Positions 28,507-38,188 are shown, numbered from the stretch's first letter. The stretch is DNA of 64,000 nucleotides from Salicibibacter cibarius (GCF_016495725.1 NZ_CP054705.1:3410001-3474000), one strand, 5' to 3'. Notes: generated by a model not told the origin, from the sequence alone. Numbers and translations are program-made.

Positions 28507-28818
28507 TTATTTTTTAAATTGATTGACGCGTGCTTTTTTCTCTTCAAGCGTATGGGCTTCTCCGTCTCTTCGGTCATCGATGCGTATATCGGTAGAAATT
28601 CTTGTCCATCCGCGCTGCACCGGCACATTGTGCAATGCTTGAATGACGGTGAACAAATCGTCGATATCACCTTCAATGACGGTGCTCATCGGGGTTAACT
28701 CATAACGAACTTTATCTTTATGCTTGTCCAGCTCTTCATGAATGGCCGCGACTTCTTCGCCTAAGCTTCGATTTTTCTCTTCCACAATCGGCACAATTGA
28801 AATATCTGCCATCGCCAT
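28507..28818 (-). CDS. MTH1187 family thiamine-binding protein (YqgV-like)
   Basis: A 103-residue protein of the DUF77/MTH1187 family, small ferredoxin-like folds reported to bind thiamine-type ligands. The ADISIVPI N-terminal strand and the ELTPMSTVIEGDIDDLF segment are characteristic. I start at the ATG at 28818, 9 bases from GGAGG; the ATG at 28827 abuts the ribosome site. It follows the SDR gene by 72 bp. Confidence 0.85.
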   Translation of the reverse strand: MAMADISIVPIVEEKNRSLGEEVAAIHEELDKHKDKVRYELTPMSTVIEGDIDDLFTVIQALHNVPVQRGWTRISTDIRIDDRRDGEAHTLEEKKARVNQFKK

Positions 28819-28890
28819 AATCAACATCCTCCTTCATCAGTTTCTCTATATGTCCGTTCCCCATTTTGCCCCGGCCAAAAACATCATTTT

Positions 28891-29688
28891 TCACCGCATT
28901 ACACTCCCGCCGGAGATTTTCACGCTTTCTCCGACAATATTGACAGCAGCTTCCGTGAGCAAATAGACAATCGTATTTGCCACTTCTTCCGGTTCCGTGA
29001 TATGGCCGGAAGGTAAGTCTGCTTGTACAGCCCGCATTTGCTCCTCATACGGACGATCATTCCGCTCCGCTTTTCGTTCAATGGATTGTTTACCCATATC
29101 TGTGTTTACAAATCCCGGGCTAACCGCATTTACTCGCACGCCTTGTTCGATTGCTTCAAGGGCAAACGATTGGGTAAACCCGATTAAAGCAAATTTGCTG
29201 CCTGCGTAGGCGGTATTGGCAAAAGTCCCGCGCATGCCTGACAAGGAAGATACGTTTACAATCGCTCCCCGTTGGTTTTCCATCATTTGCTTGTACACGT
29301 ATTTGCTAAGCATGACAGCCGAATAATAGTTCAAATCCATCAACTCATGTAAAAAATCTTCATCCATATCTTCGACTTTTTGGTTGCCTGCGACGCCCGC
29401 GGAGTTGACCAAGCCTGAAAGCAACCCGAACTTGACACCGGCATCTTCTACGAGCGCGATGCGGCTATCATCAGACGTGAGATCAGCGGAGCGCACATAG
29501 ATATTAGACGTATCGGTGATCTGTTCCAGTTCTTTTTGCAACCGATGGAGCTTGTCCTCATTTCGGCCTGTTACCGTCACGTATGCCCCCATGGCCGCGG
29601 CCAACTTGGCCGTTTCCTTGCCAATGCCGCCGGTGGCACCCGTAATCAACACATGTTCATTTTGCAAAGCGCTTTCCGAAAAAATCAT
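28891..29688 (-). CDS. short-chain dehydrogenase/reductase
   Basis: A 265-residue SDR enzyme. TGATGGIGKE (about 16-25) binds NAD(P), NSAGVAG is the NNAG-type motif, and the catalytic Ser and YAGSK tetrad are present. The later PGFVNTDMG segment is also typical. Substrate unknown. It sits 15 bp downstream of ysgA and may share its transcript. Confidence 0.92.
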   Translation of the reverse strand: MIFSESALQNEHVLITGATGGIGKETAKLAAAMGAYVTVTGRNEDKLHRLQKELEQITDTSNIYVRSADLTSDDSRIALVEDAGVKFGLLSGLVNSAGVAGNQKVEDMDEDFLHELMDLNYYSAVMLSKYVYKQMMENQRGAIVNVSSLSGMRGTFANTAYAGSKFALIGFTQSFALEAIEQGVRVNAVSPGFVNTDMGKQSIERKAERNDRPYEEQMRAVQADLPSGHITEPEEVANTIVYLLTEAAVNIVGESVKISGGSVMR

Positions 29689-29703
29689 TGTATCCCTCTT
29701 TCA

Positions 29704-30450
29704 TCAGTGAATCCACTCATACATGATGATTCCCGCGGTGACAGCTACGTTTAATGATTCAGCTTTTCCCAAAATGGGGACGGATACTGTTTCATCTGTT
29801 AAACGCAATAACTCCGGAGATATGCCTCGTGCCTCATTTCCGAGGAGCAGTGCATACAGTTCTTCTCCCTGAGGTTTGGCGTCACGATAAGAAACTCCCG
29901 AATGCATATCCGTTCCATAGATCATAATTCCTTTATCTTTCAAAGAAGAAACCTCTTTTTTTAAATCAGCAGTGATCACCGGGAGATGAAACATTGCCCC
30001 TTGGGTGGCGCGAATCACTTTAGGGTTAAACACATCGACGGTATCTTCACTTACGTAAATGCCGGTCAATCCGGCCGCTTCCGCAGTGCGGATCATGGTG
30101 CCCAAATTTCCCGGGTCGCGGATGCCATCAAAGAGCAAAACGTTTCCGTTCGGCACTTCAACTTCCGCGGGCATGTGGCATACCGCAAGCCACCCTTGGG
30201 GAGATTCCGTGTCCGAAAGCGTTGCAAATACAGAAGCGCTCACTTCTTCCACACGTTGCCCACTGACGTCAACCGAGAGCAACGGAGCCTCCTCACTTGT
30301 CACAAGCTTATCCACAGCTACGTTAGACACTAACGCTTCTTCCACTAAATGAACGCCTTCAACGAGAAAGCGGCGTTCTTTCACACGGTATTTTTTTTGC
30401 CGTAATTTTTTAAGTTTTTTAATTGATGAATTGTTCGCGGATGTGATCAT
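29704..30450 (-). CDS. ysgA: TrmH family RNA methyltransferase (YsgA)
   Basis: A SPOUT-class 2'-O-methyltransferase for rRNA or tRNA. The 248 residues match B. subtilis YsgA in length. The N-terminal substrate-binding domain precedes the SPOUT core with LFDGIRDPGNLGTMIRTAEAAG, LLGNEARGIS and the knot motif ESLNVAVTAGIIMYEW. It is divergent from sspI, as in B. subtilis. Confidence 0.92.
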   Translation of the reverse strand: MITSANNSSIKKLKKLRQKKYRVKERRFLVEGVHLVEEALVSNVAVDKLVTSEEAPLLSVDVSGQRVEEVSASVFATLSDTESPQGWLAVCHMPAEVEVPNGNVLLFDGIRDPGNLGTMIRTAEAAGLTGIYVSEDTVDVFNPKVIRATQGAMFHLPVITADLKKEVSSLKDKGIMIYGTDMHSGVSYRDAKPQGEELYALLLGNEARGISPELLRLTDETVSVPILGKAESLNVAVTAGIIMYEWIH

Positions 30451-30473
30451 ATGTATCCCTCGTTCACAGATTA

Positions 30474-30504
30474 TGTATAAGAAAGCATAGCATTTCTCAT
30501 CCTA
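30474..30504 (+). promoter_or_regulatory. sigma-G promoter of sspI
   Basis: TGTATA (30474-30479), an 18-bp spacer and CATCCTA (30498-30504) fit the sigma-G consensus (TGnATA, CATnnTA), as expected for a forespore small acid-soluble protein gene. Confidence 0.7.
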
Positions 30505-30544
30505 GAAAGGCGAATGACTCGTTTTCACATAAGGAGGGACATCC

Positions 30545-30751
30545 ATGAATTTCAATTTGCGTAATGCTATATTGGATAACGTATCCGGCAGTGATGCCTC
30601 GCAAATCGAGGCAACAATCGTCGATGCCGTTAATAGCGGCGAAGAAAAAATGTTGCCCGGCTTAGGCGTATTGTTCGAGGTGTATTGGAATGAAGCGGAT
30701 CAAGAGGAAAGGCAAGAAGTGATCACTCAGATCGCAAACGGCGTCCGGTAA
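30545..30751 (+). CDS. sspI: small acid-soluble spore protein SspI
   Basis: A 68-residue minor SASP made in the forespore. It shows the SspI pattern (MNFNLRNAIL...EATIVDAV..GEEKMLPGLGVLFEVYW), close to the 71-residue B. subtilis protein. AAGGAGGG precedes the ATG, and a sigma-G-type promoter lies ~40 bp upstream. It is divergent from ysgA. Confidence 0.96.
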   Translation: MNFNLRNAILDNVSGSDASQIEATIVDAVNSGEEKMLPGLGVLFEVYWNEADQEERQEVITQIANGVR

Positions 30752-30768
30752 CGAGATCGAAAATAAAC

Positions 30769-30816
30769 AACGTCCCCGCAACAGCACGACGATACGGGGA
30801 CGTTCGCTATTTTTTC
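30769..30816. terminator. bidirectional terminator between sspI and ysdC
   Basis: CGTCCCCG pairs with CGGGGACG, with T-rich sequence on the plus side (TATTTTTTCTT) and a weaker one on the minus side. Confidence 0.75.
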
Positions 30817-30819
30817 TTA

Positions 30820-31905
30820 TTACTGAAATGTAATTTCTTTCACCGTGTCGGCGTCAAGTTTTTCAATAACCGCCACAATTAAATCGACCGCATGTTCAAA
30901 ATCATCCCGGTGCAAAATCCCGGCATGCGTATGAATATAACGGGTAGCCACACTAATGGAAAGGGCCGGAACGCCGTCCGCGGTTAAATGAATCGCGCCG
31001 CCATCGGTTCCGCCCGCAGCCATTGCATCAAACTGATAAGGAATATCAATTTCTTCCGCTGTATCGACGACGAAGTCACGCAAACCCTTGTGTGAAATCA
31101 GAGAAGCGTCATACACGAGAATTTGCGGCCCGTGGCCAATATCAGCCCTTGCTTCGTCTTTGGAAATCCCCGGGGTGTCACCGGCAATGCCGACATCGAC
31201 GGCAAAACCGATATCCGGTTGAATGGCATGTGCCGACGTTCGGGCCCCTCGCAGTCCGACCTCTTCCTGTACGGTTCCGACACCATAGACAACATTCGGA
31301 TGCGTTTTCCCTTCCAATTTTTTCAACACTTCAATGGCAATGGCACATCCGATCCGGTTATCCCAAGCTTTAGCCATCATCAATTTTTCATTATTCATCA
31401 CGGTAAAATCACAAATCGGCACGACCGAATCGCCCGGCCGTACGCCAAATTCTTCCGCTTCTTCTTTGTTAGCGGCACCGATATCAATAAACATTTCTTT
31501 TTTATCAACCATTTTTTTACGTTGATCCGCCGGAAGCACATGCGGCGGCTTAGAGCCGATCACGCCGACGATGGCCCCTTTTTTCGTAAGCACATTCACG
31601 CGTTGCGCGAGCATCACTTGCTCCCACCAACCACCGAGGGGTTGAAACTTCAAAAAACCGTTATCGTCAATTTGCGTAACCATAAAGCCGACTTCATCGA
31701 GATGACCGGCGACCATTACCTTCGGTCCGCCTTCTTTCCCCGTTTTTTTTGCAATTAAGCTCCCCAAATTATCGGTAGTCACTTCATCCGCGAACGGAGC
31801 AATATGCTTTTCCATCACTTCGCGGGATTCCCGCTCATTCCCCGGAACGCCGTTCGCGTCTGTTAATTCTTTTAACATCGTTTGTGTTGCGTCTAATTGT
31901 GTCAT
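30820..31905 (-). CDS. ysdC: M42 family metallopeptidase (YsdC-like aminopeptidase)
   Basis: A 361-residue M42 peptidase, the same length as B. subtilis YsdC. Binuclear zinc ligands are visible in VAGHLDEVG, the AWDNRIG region, the [11 protein letters not shown] Glu pair, and near the C-terminus RYIHTHAGI. It likely cleaves N-terminal residues from peptides in the cytoplasm. I start at the ATG at 31905 behind GGAGG; an earlier ATG would add 24 residues. It is divergent from ysdB. Confidence 0.94.
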   Translation of the reverse strand: MTQLDATQTMLKELTDANGVPGNERESREVMEKHIAPFADEVTTDNLGSLIAKKTGKEGGPKVMVAGHLDEVGFMVTQIDDNGFLKFQPLGGWWEQVMLAQRVNVLTKKGAIVGVIGSKPPHVLPADQRKKMVDKKEMFIDIGAANKEEAEEFGVRPGDSVVPICDFTVMNNEKLMMAKAWDNRIGCAIAIEVLKKLEGKTHPNVVYGVGTVQEEVGLRGARTSAHAIQPDIGFAVDVGIAGDTPGISKDEARADIGHGPQILVYDASLISHKGLRDFVVDTAEEIDIPYQFDAMAAGGTDGGAIHLTADGVPALSISVATRYIHTHAGILHRDDFEHAVDLIVAVIEKLDADTVKEITFQ

Positions 31906-31994
31906 CTTTACAGCCTCCTTCTCCCATCCTGAGCATCTATTGGCAGTATACGCCTCATTCCCCAATCCCTCAATCAAAAGACCTTCCGTTTCTA

Positions 31995-32024
31995 TTGTCG
32001 TAAGAGAGGGTAAAGAACTATAAT
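31995..32024 (+). promoter_or_regulatory. sigma-A promoter of ysdB
   Basis: TTGTCG (31995-32000), an 18-bp spacer and a perfect TATAAT (32019-32024), 35 bp before ysdB. B. subtilis ysdB is known as a sigma-W target, but I do not see a clear sigma-W site here. Confidence 0.6.
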
Positions 32025-32059
32025 AGGAAAAAAGGGGAACCTGAAATGAGGGGGATAAA

Positions 32060-32449
32060 ATGATGACCCTGTTGCTTCAATTGCTCGTGCTGGCCGCTCT
32101 GATCATTCTTGTTTATACCATTGTTAGCTATTTGCGCAGCCCTTTACGAAAATTGGAGCAGGCGCAAAATAACAATCAATATTTCCTTTACGATGATCGC
32201 CAGAATGCTCACAATAATTTTTACCTTACGTATAAAGGCGCAATGTTTGAAGGGGAAAAAAAAGTCGGATCCACCGACCGCTCTTTTGAAGTTGTGCGCG
32301 TATCCGTGCAACCAAAACAAACGGATAAACTGGAAGGCCTGGAATATGACGATTTCATGTTTATTGAAAAAGAAATCAAAGACCGCTATCCCCATGCTTC
32401 GATCGATTGGAAAAGCCCCGTCGGTGCCTTGATAAAAAAACGCAAATAG
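32060..32449 (+). CDS. ysdB: sigma-W pathway protein YsdB
   Basis: A 129-residue protein with one N-terminal transmembrane segment (about 3-24) followed by a polar domain ([28 protein letters not shown]). It matches B. subtilis YsdB in length and in its place next to ysdC. The role is unknown. GAGGGGGAT precedes two possible ATGs, at 32060 and 32063. Confidence 0.85.
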   Translation: MMTLLLQLLVLAALIILVYTIVSYLRSPLRKLEQAQNNNQYFLYDDRQNAHNNFYLTYKGAMFEGEKKVGSTDRSFEVVRVSVQPKQTDKLEGLEYDDFMFIEKEIKDRYPHASIDWKSPVGALIKKRK

Positions 32450-32475
32450 GCACGCTCCGGCACGTCATTTGGATA

Positions 32476-32562
32476 TTAGAAAACTTGGCTTTTCGCTATA
32501 GCGAAAAGCCTTAGTTGCACTTATGCAGATAGTAAAATTGATTTATACTTTTCTTACCTGCC
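32476..32562 (-). repeat. two-hairpin dispersed repeat, copy A3
   Basis: The first hairpin is shortened to GGCTTTTCGC-TATA-GCGAAAAGCC, still perfectly paired. The second has lost several pairs but keeps TTGATTTATACTTTTC. This copy lies between the convergent ysdB and glcB genes, unlike the others. Confidence 0.85.
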
Positions 32563-32566
32563 AACG

Positions 32567-32599
32567 GAAAAAACAGTGCCCGTGAGCACTGTTTTTTTA
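32567..32599 (-). terminator. terminator after malate synthase
   Basis: AAAACAGTGC pairs with GCACTGTTTT around CCGTGA, with A and T runs on both sides, just after the glcB stop codon. Confidence 0.88.
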
Positions 32600-34759
32600 T
32601 TACCGGCGGGCCACCTTTTTCGCTTTCGCCTCTTGGCGACGTCGGTGCAAGATTGGCTCTGTATATCCATTCGGTTGCTCTCTCCCCTTGAATACGAGGT
32701 CACATCCTGCTTGGAAAGCAACAGAGTCCTCGTAATTAGGTGCCATCGGCGTATAGTTCGAGTCCCCGGCGTTTTGTTCGTCGACAACTTTTGCCATTCG
32801 TTTGAGCGTTTCAAGCACTTGTTCTTCGCTGCAGATGCCGTGATGGAGCCAGTTAGCCATATGTTGGCTTGAGATTCGTAACGTTGCCCGGTCTTCCATA
32901 AGATCGACGTTGTTAATATCCGGAACGGATGAACTTCCGACGCCTTGGTCGATCCAACGCACGACATAACCGAGTATACCCTGAGCGTTATTGTCTAGCT
33001 CTTGTTGGATGTCCTCTTTGCTCCAATTTCGGGCCGCGTCCACTGGAATGTTCAACATCTTATTCTGATAATCGCCCTTTGTGATGCCTTGTTGCACACG
33101 AAACACGTCAACATCATGATAATGCAAGGCATGAAGCGTTGCCGCCGTCGGAGACGGCACCCATGCTGTATTCGCGCCTGCTTTTAACTGGCCATCTTTT
33201 TTCTCCATCATGTCTTTCATGAGATTCGGCATTGCCCACATGCCTTTGCCGATCTGGGCTTTTCCGCGGAAGCCACTGTTCACCCCGACGCTAACATTCG
33301 CATCTTCATAAGCCTGCAACCATTCGGAAGCTTTCATTTCATTTTTTCGAATCATCGGCCCAAGTTCCATCGAAGTGTGAATTTCATCCCCTGTGCGGTC
33401 GAGAAAACCTGTGTTAATGAAAATAATGCGTTCTCTCGCTTCATGGATGCAGTTTTTAAGGTTTAACGACGTGCGCCGTTCCTCATCCATCACCCCGACT
33501 TTAATCGTATGGCGTTTCAAACCGAGCATGTCCTCCACGCGGTCGAAGAGATCGTTTGTAAAAGCAACTTCCTCCGACCCGTGCATTTTCGGCTTCACGA
33601 TATAGATGGAACCCTTAGCGGAATTCTGAAATTCCCCGTTCCTGAGCACATCTTGTTTGGCCGCAAGACTTGTAACGACGGCGTCCAAAATCCCTTCCGG
33701 CACCGGCTGTCCGTTTTCGTCCAAAATAGCGTCACTCGTCATCAAATGGCCGACGTTGCGGTTAAACATGAGTGAGCGGCCGGGCAGGGTAAATGTTTCA
33801 CCGAAAGGACTGGAATACGTACGATCGGAATGAAGCTTTCTCGTGATCGTTCCATTATCCTTTTCGAACGTTTTTGTTAACGTTCCGTTCATCAGCCCAA
33901 GCCAATTCCGATAAACCTCCACTTTATCTTCAGCGTCCACCGCTGCTACAGAATCTTCACAATCAATAATCGTCGTGATCGCAGACTCGACGAATACGTC
34001 TTTCACATGGGCACGATCCGTCTTCCCGATAGGATGCTCAGCGTCAATCTGAATTTCAAAATGCAAGCCGTGGTTTTGAAACAAAATGGCTTCGGGGTTT
34101 TCCCCTCTTGTCCCTAAAAACTGATTGTTATCTTGAAGCGTGACGGATGTTCCGCCAAGATCAACATGAAGATTGCCATTTTCAATGTTATATTGCTTGG
34201 CGTCTTGATGCGACCCTTCCGTCAACGGAATCGCTTCATCCAGCCACCGTTTCGCGTAAGCCACTACTTTTTCGCCACGCACGGGATTATAAGATGTCCC
34301 CTGCTCGGCGCCGTTTTCTTCAGAAATAATATCACTGCCATACAGCGCGTCATATAAACTTCCCCAACGGGCATTCGCCGCGTTCAACGCGTAGCGGGCG
34401 TTTTTTACCGGCACAACGAGTTGCGGCCCCGGCTGCGCGGTGATTTCCGGGTCTACATTTTCCGTCGTAACCTCAAAATCATCCACTTCCTTTTCCAAAT
34501 ACCCGATTTCCGTTAAGAACGTTTCATAGGCTTCTTGAGAATAATTGTTTTGATGCTCCCGATTCCATTGATCGATCTTATTTTGGATGTCCTCGCGTTT
34601 TTTTAATAGTTTTTCATTTCGTCCGGAAAAATCCCCAATAAGCCGTTCAAAATCTGCCCAAAATTGCTCTGCCGTTAAGCCGCTGCCTTCGAGCGCTTCC
34701 CGGTTGATAAATTCATAGAGTGACGTCTCGACCGTAAGGTTTCCTATTTTTTCACTCAT
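32600..34759 (-). CDS. glcB: malate synthase G
   Basis: It condenses glyoxylate with acetyl-CoA to malate, the second enzyme of the glyoxylate shunt. The 719 residues fit the monomeric G form. Landmarks include [47 protein letters not shown] and [17 protein letters not shown] start at the ATG at 34759 behind GGAGG; a TTG upstream overlaps that site. A -10 TATAAT lies at 34798-34803. It is divergent from a LysR gene. Confidence 0.95.
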   Translation of the reverse strand: MSEKIGNLTVETSLYEFINREALEGSGLTAEQFWADFERLIGDFSGRNEKLLKKREDIQNKIDQWNREHQNNYSQEAYETFLTEIGYLEKEVDDFEVTTENVDPEITAQPGPQLVVPVKNARYALNAANARWGSLYDALYGSDIISEENGAEQGTSYNPVRGEKVVAYAKRWLDEAIPLTEGSHQDAKQYNIENGNLHVDLGGTSVTLQDNNQFLGTRGENPEAILFQNHGLHFEIQIDAEHPIGKTDRAHVKDVFVESAITTIIDCEDSVAAVDAEDKVEVYRNWLGLMNGTLTKTFEKDNGTITRKLHSDRTYSSPFGETFTLPGRSLMFNRNVGHLMTSDAILDENGQPVPEGILDAVVTSLAAKQDVLRNGEFQNSAKGSIYIVKPKMHGSEEVAFTNDLFDRVEDMLGLKRHTIKVGVMDEERRTSLNLKNCIHEARERIIFINTGFLDRTGDEIHTSMELGPMIRKNEMKASEWLQAYEDANVSVGVNSGFRGKAQIGKGMWAMPNLMKDMMEKKDGQLKAGANTAWVPSPTAATLHALHYHDVDVFRVQQGITKGDYQNKMLNIPVDAARNWSKEDIQQELDNNAQGILGYVVRWIDQGVGSSSVPDINNVDLMEDRATLRISSQHMANWLHHGICSEEQVLETLKRMAKVVDEQNAGDSNYTPMAPNYEDSVAFQAGCDLVFKGREQPNGYTEPILHRRRQEAKAKKVARR

Positions 34760-34868
34760 ATCCTTCGCCTCCAAAAGCTAAAATTTTGCTTGCTTCTATT
34801 ATATAACACAGGTAGAATAATTAAAAATGAATATTTAGAATGGACATCATGCATATAAGTTATATTAA

Positions 34869-34883
34869 TTCGATGTTATCGAA
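34869..34883. promoter_or_regulatory. putative LysR operator between glcB and lysR
   Basis: TTCGATGTTATCGAA is a perfect 6+6 inverted repeat, the T-N11-A form typical of LysR sites. It lies 16 bp before the LysR start, in the shared divergent promoter region. Confidence 0.65.
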
Positions 34884-34899
34884 ATAAGGCGGGATAATG

Positions 34900-35793
34900 A
34901 TGGATATTCGGCAATTGCAGTATTTTATGGAAGTGGCAAAAAGCCAAAGCTTCACGAGAGCAGCTTCCTATTTACATGTCTCCCAACCTTCTTTAAGCAA
35001 AGCAATCAAACGCTTAGAGGACGAACTGGACGTGCCCTTGTTTCATCGTTCCTCCAAACAATTGCAGTTAACGGATGCCGGCAAAGCCGTTTTAAACAAT
35101 ACGAAACATGTTTTGAATTCCTTTCATCATTTAACCGCTGAACTTTCGGATATGATGAATCTCAAAAAGGGGGAAATAAAAATAGGCATCCCCCCAATTA
35201 TCGGTGCTGCATTTATCGCAAAGCTGATCGGTGTTTACAAGGAACAATACCCTGCAGTGGATCTGAGATTAACGGAAGTTGGCAGCAAACGCATTAAACA
35301 AGGCATCGATGATGGAACACTGGATATCGGATTTATTTGTAACATCCCCTATCAAAAGGAAAACTTTGAAGTAATAAAAATGTTAAAAGATCCACTCGTG
35401 TTTGTCGCGCATCACAGTCACCCATTAAACAGACATCAGGCAATCTCCATTTCCGAGTTGAAGAACGAACCGCTCGTCTTGTACCAAAATGATTTTTCCT
35501 TACATGATTCCATCGTTGACGCGTGCCTGAAAAATGGATTTTACCCGCAAGTCGTCTGCGAAAGCACGCAAAAGGATTTTATGTTGGAAATGGTTGAGGC
35601 CAGACTTGGCGTCGCCCTGCTCCCAAGCCAAATCGCGAAAAAAAACTCGAGAGGGACGTTGTCAAGCCTGCCGTTGCATGAATCGGACCCCCTTCATTTG
35701 GAGCTGGGGATGCTTTGGAAAAAAAACATGTATTTATCATACGCCGCACGCGCCTTCGTCGAGACAGCGAAACGATTTTTCCGCGAATCCTAG
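34900..35793 (+). CDS. LysR family transcriptional regulator
   Basis: A 297-residue LysR regulator. The winged HTH occupies residues 1-60 (YFMEVAKSQSFTRAASYLHVSQPSLSKAIKRLE), followed by a periplasmic-binding-type effector domain. I prefer the ATG at 34900 over that at 34897 for spacing to GGCGGG. The divergent layout with malate synthase G and the nearby isocitrate lyase suggest it controls the glyoxylate shunt; this is inference from position only. Confidence 0.9.
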   Translation: MDIRQLQYFMEVAKSQSFTRAASYLHVSQPSLSKAIKRLEDELDVPLFHRSSKQLQLTDAGKAVLNNTKHVLNSFHHLTAELSDMMNLKKGEIKIGIPPIIGAAFIAKLIGVYKEQYPAVDLRLTEVGSKRIKQGIDDGTLDIGFICNIPYQKENFEVIKMLKDPLVFVAHHSHPLNRHQAISISELKNEPLVLYQNDFSLHDSIVDACLKNGFYPQVVCESTQKDFMLEMVEARLGVALLPSQIAKKNSRGTLSSLPLHESDPLHLELGMLWKKNMYLSYAARAFVETAKRFFRES

Positions 35794-35815
35794 ACAAGCT
35801 TTCGACACCGTATCT

Positions 35816-35920
35816 TTATCAACCGATAACGCCTCGATATCAGCCAAATTTTCCAATATATCAGCGGAAATCATCAATATATCAGCCAAAACAATAGGTC
35901 TATCAGCCATTTCAACCTTC
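35816..35920. repeat. five 21-bp tandem repeats (ATATCAGCC core)
   Basis: Units start at 35816, 35837, 35858, 35879 and 35900, exactly 21 bp apart. Each begins with a TATCA(G/A)C-type core. In the minus sense it reads as a heptad-like peptide (LADILMI SADILEN LADIEAL) in an open frame at 35737-35937 with no convincing ribosome site. Confidence 0.8.
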
Positions 35921-35928
35921 CTCATTGA

Positions 35929-35960
35929 ACCGCCCACTGCTTAACCGGCGGTTTTTTTAA
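35929..35960 (+). terminator. terminator after the LysR gene
   Basis: AACCGCC pairs with GGCGGTT, followed by TTTTT, about 140 bp after the LysR stop. Confidence 0.75.
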
Positions 35961-36012
35961 ACTCATAAATTTTTTTGATATTTTTGTACAACAGGTATTG
36001 ATTTTTCTTTTC

Positions 36013-36021
36013 TGTTATAAT
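36013..36021 (+). promoter_or_regulatory. extended -10 promoter of yhfH
   Basis: TGTTATAAT combines TGn with a perfect TATAAT, 38 bp before the yhfH ATG. The -35 is weak at normal spacing, which extended -10 promoters tolerate. Confidence 0.6.
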
Positions 36022-36058
36022 ACAATAATTTCAACAAACAAGAGTGGAGGGTTTCATT

Positions 36059-36217
36059 ATGAAAAGCACAAACGTTATGGAGCATACGACGAGTTTTGGT
36101 TATCCCCCGGCAGCAGCAGAACCACGCACTTGTCACGACTGCGGAGAAGTTATTAGCGAAGTGCCGGACACTTATTTTACACAATGCGAAAAATGCATGC
36201 GTGCAAATAATGAATAA
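36059..36217 (+). CDS. yhfH: YhfH family small zinc-binding protein
   Basis: A 52-residue protein with two CxxC pairs (Cys25/28 and Cys43/46) arranged as a zinc ribbon: CHDCGEVI and CEKCM. It fits the short YhfH family of Bacillus, of unknown function. GGAGGG lies 7 bases upstream of the ATG. It is flanked by its own promoter and terminator, so it is a single-gene unit. Confidence 0.8.
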   Translation: MKSTNVMEHTTSFGYPPAAAEPRTCHDCGEVISEVPDTYFTQCEKCMRANNE

Positions 36218-36218
36218 A

Positions 36219-36250
36219 TAAAAAGTGACTCCAAACAGGAGTCACTTTTT
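36219..36250. terminator. bidirectional terminator after yhfH
   Basis: AAAAAGTGACTCC pairs perfectly with GGAGTCACTTTTT around AAACA. Confidence 0.88.
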
Positions 36251-36267
36251 ATTTTTGTTATAACACA

Positions 36268-36305
36268 GAAAAACTGCCGGTGAACGGAACACCGGCAGTT
36301 TTTTA
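36268..36305 (-). terminator. terminator after isocitrate lyase
   Basis: AAAACTGCCGGTG pairs with CACCGGCAGTTTT around a 7-base loop, directly after the icl stop codon. Confidence 0.88.
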
Positions 36306-36308
36306 TCT

Positions 36309-37598
36309 TTATTTTTGAAATTGAGCTGTTTCTGTCGAACCTGAAAGGGCGGTTGTTGACGAGGTCCCTCCTGTAATTGTCTGTGAAACTTCGTCGAAAT
36401 AACCGGTACCAACTTCCCGTTGATGGCGAGTAGCGGTATATCCGTCTTTTTCAGCGGCAAACTCGGCCTGTTGCAATTCGGAATACGCCCCCATGCCTCT
36501 GTTCTTGTAGCCGCTGGCAAGTTGGAACATGCTGTGATTAAGAGCATGGAACCCGGCAAGGGTAACGAATTGAAATTTATACCCCATCTTGGCAATCTCT
36601 TGCTGGAACGTTTCAATCGTATCTTTATCCAGGTTTCCTTCCCAATTGAAGGATGGCGAGCAGTTGTATGCAAGCATTTGGTCCGGATATTGCTCATGGA
36701 TCGCATCTGCAAATTTTTGCGCTTCTTCCAAGTTCGGCGTTGACGTTTCACACCAGATTAAATCAGCATAAGGCGCATAAGCCAACCCGCGCGCAATCGC
36801 CTGGTCGATTCCGGCTCTCGTACGGTAAAAACCTTCATCCGTTCGCTCGCCGGTAATAAATTCCGCATCGGCAGGATCGACATCGTTGGTAATCAAGTCT
36901 GCTGCATCTGCATCCGTACGCGCAAGCAATACCGTCGGCACACCAGAAACGTCAGCGGCCAAGCGCGCGGACACGAGATTTCTTACGGCGTTTTGTGTTG
37001 GGATCAATACTTTTCCGCCAAGGTGTCCGCATTTCTTTTCCGAAGCCAATTGGTCCTCGAGGTGCACCCCGGAAGCACCGGCTTCAATCATCGCTTTCAT
37101 TAATTCAAAAACATTCAGCTGACCGCCGAAACCTGCTTCAGCGTCGGCAACAATCGGAGCAAAATAATCAATATCCCCTTCGCCTTCCATATGCTGAATT
37201 TGATCGGCACGCATCAATGCATTATTAATCCGCTTAACGACTTGCGGAACGGAATTCGCCGGATAAAGGCTTTGGTCCGGATACATTTCGCCCGCGAGGT
37301 TGGCGTCAGCCGCCACTTGCCATCCGCTTAAGTAGATCGCTTTCAATCCGGCTTTCACTTGTTGAATGGCCTGATTCCCCGTGAGTGCACCGAGAGAATT
37401 TACATAATCTTCATTTTTCAAGCTATCCCAAAGCTTTTCCGCCCCTTTACGGGCAAGCGTATGTTCAATTTGCAACGAACCGCGCAGACGAACGACATCT
37501 TCTGCCGTGTACGGACGTTTTACCCCTTGCCAACGCTCTTCCGTTTCCCACTGTCTGTTTAATTCGTCCACCTGTTGCTCAAATGATTGTTGCACCAT
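36309..37598 (-). CDS. aceA: isocitrate lyase
   Basis: It splits isocitrate to succinate and glyoxylate, the first step of the glyoxylate shunt. The 429 residues contain the catalytic KKCGH motif and the [12 protein letters not shown] metal-binding segment. GGAGAGGAG precedes the ATG. Malate synthase G lies 1.5 kb away in the same orientation, separated by the LysR and yhfH genes, so the shunt is grouped but not in one operon. Confidence 0.96.
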   Translation of the reverse strand: MVQQSFEQQVDELNRQWETEERWQGVKRPYTAEDVVRLRGSLQIEHTLARKGAEKLWDSLKNEDYVNSLGALTGNQAIQQVKAGLKAIYLSGWQVAADANLAGEMYPDQSLYPANSVPQVVKRINNALMRADQIQHMEGEGDIDYFAPIVADAEAGFGGQLNVFELMKAMIEAGASGVHLEDQLASEKKCGHLGGKVLIPTQNAVRNLVSARLAADVSGVPTVLLARTDADAADLITNDVDPADAEFITGERTDEGFYRTRAGIDQAIARGLAYAPYADLIWCETSTPNLEEAQKFADAIHEQYPDQMLAYNCSPSFNWEGNLDKDTIETFQQEIAKMGYKFQFVTLAGFHALNHSMFQLASGYKNRGMGAYSELQQAEFAAEKDGYTATRHQREVGTGYFDEVSQTITGGTSSTTALSGSTETAQFQK

Positions 37599-37687
37599 AA
37601 TCCATTCTCCTCTCCTGATAAACCGCGCAAAGCCTGATAGTAAGCTTTTTATGCGCTGTTTTATTACAGTTACTATCTTATGTTTTT

Positions 37688-37716
37688 AATATATAACAGT
37701 TTTGGATATTATGCAA
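37688..37716 (-). promoter_or_regulatory. promoter of isocitrate lyase
   Basis: In the minus sense, TTGCAT (37711-37716), a 17-bp spacer and TATATT (37688-37693), ~90 bp upstream of the ATG. The two-hairpin repeat A4 lies further upstream. Confidence 0.6.
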
Positions 37717-37767
37717 CCGTTTTATTAAAATTTATTATTTTTTTCGTTACCGCTCCTACGAAGAAGG

Positions 37768-37860
37768 TTAGAAAACTTGGCCTTTCGCCAAGCTTTTATG
37801 GCGAAAAGCCTTAGTACACCTATGCAGGTAATAAAGTTGATTTATACTTTCTTTTCTGCC
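37768..37860 (-). repeat. two-hairpin dispersed repeat, copy A4
   Basis: The first hairpin is GGCCTTTCGCCA/TGGCGAAAAGCC, with one mismatch from a T-to-C change. The second has several lost pairs but keeps TTGATTTATACTTTC. It lies 170 bp upstream of isocitrate lyase. Confidence 0.88.
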
Positions 37861-38013
37861 AACGAAATAGCCCATAAAGAGATCGCTAGTGTAAAATGGC
37901 TTGCTAATTTCACCTTTCAATGATTCCATTTGGAGTTATGTCAATAATACGAGCACAAAAATTGGTGCCTTTTTAGTCTTCAAGTTTCAAGCTACTCTTC
38001 TCCGAATCCGCCG

Positions 38014-38188
38014 CCTTTGACAGCTGTTTCGGTACGTGGTGTGCATCTGATGGCGGCTGGGAGAAAAACGCTCATGGGCGCATCAGCCGCATCCGTCAGT
38101 GTACCACGAACCGACCGATGCTCCCGATTCGGCGGAGGGGCCCCATCCCCAACCGGTGAATCGGGGCATCGGGCACAGCTGTCAAAGG
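38014..38188. other. three-way-junction structure inside the IS3 element
   Basis: P1: CCTTTGACAGCTGT (38014-38027) pairs perfectly with ACAGCTGTCAAAGG (38175-38188). It encloses P2 (38030-38113, arms CGGTACGTGGT/ACCACGAACCG and GATGGCGGCTG/CAGCCGCATC) and P3 (38117-38170, arms GATGCTCCCGATTC/GAATCGGGGCATC). Only 2-4 unpaired bases lie at the junction. GC content is higher than in the flanks. No protein is supported on either strand. Confidence 0.75.

Noticed and set aside
35737-35937. 66-residue heptad-repeat protein
   Set aside because: It overlaps the LysR 3' end on the opposite strand and stems from 21-bp repeats; no convincing ribosome site.
38014-38188. Integron attC site
   Set aside because: There are no attC core sites (GTTRRRY) and no integrase or cassette; the junction has two long hairpins instead.
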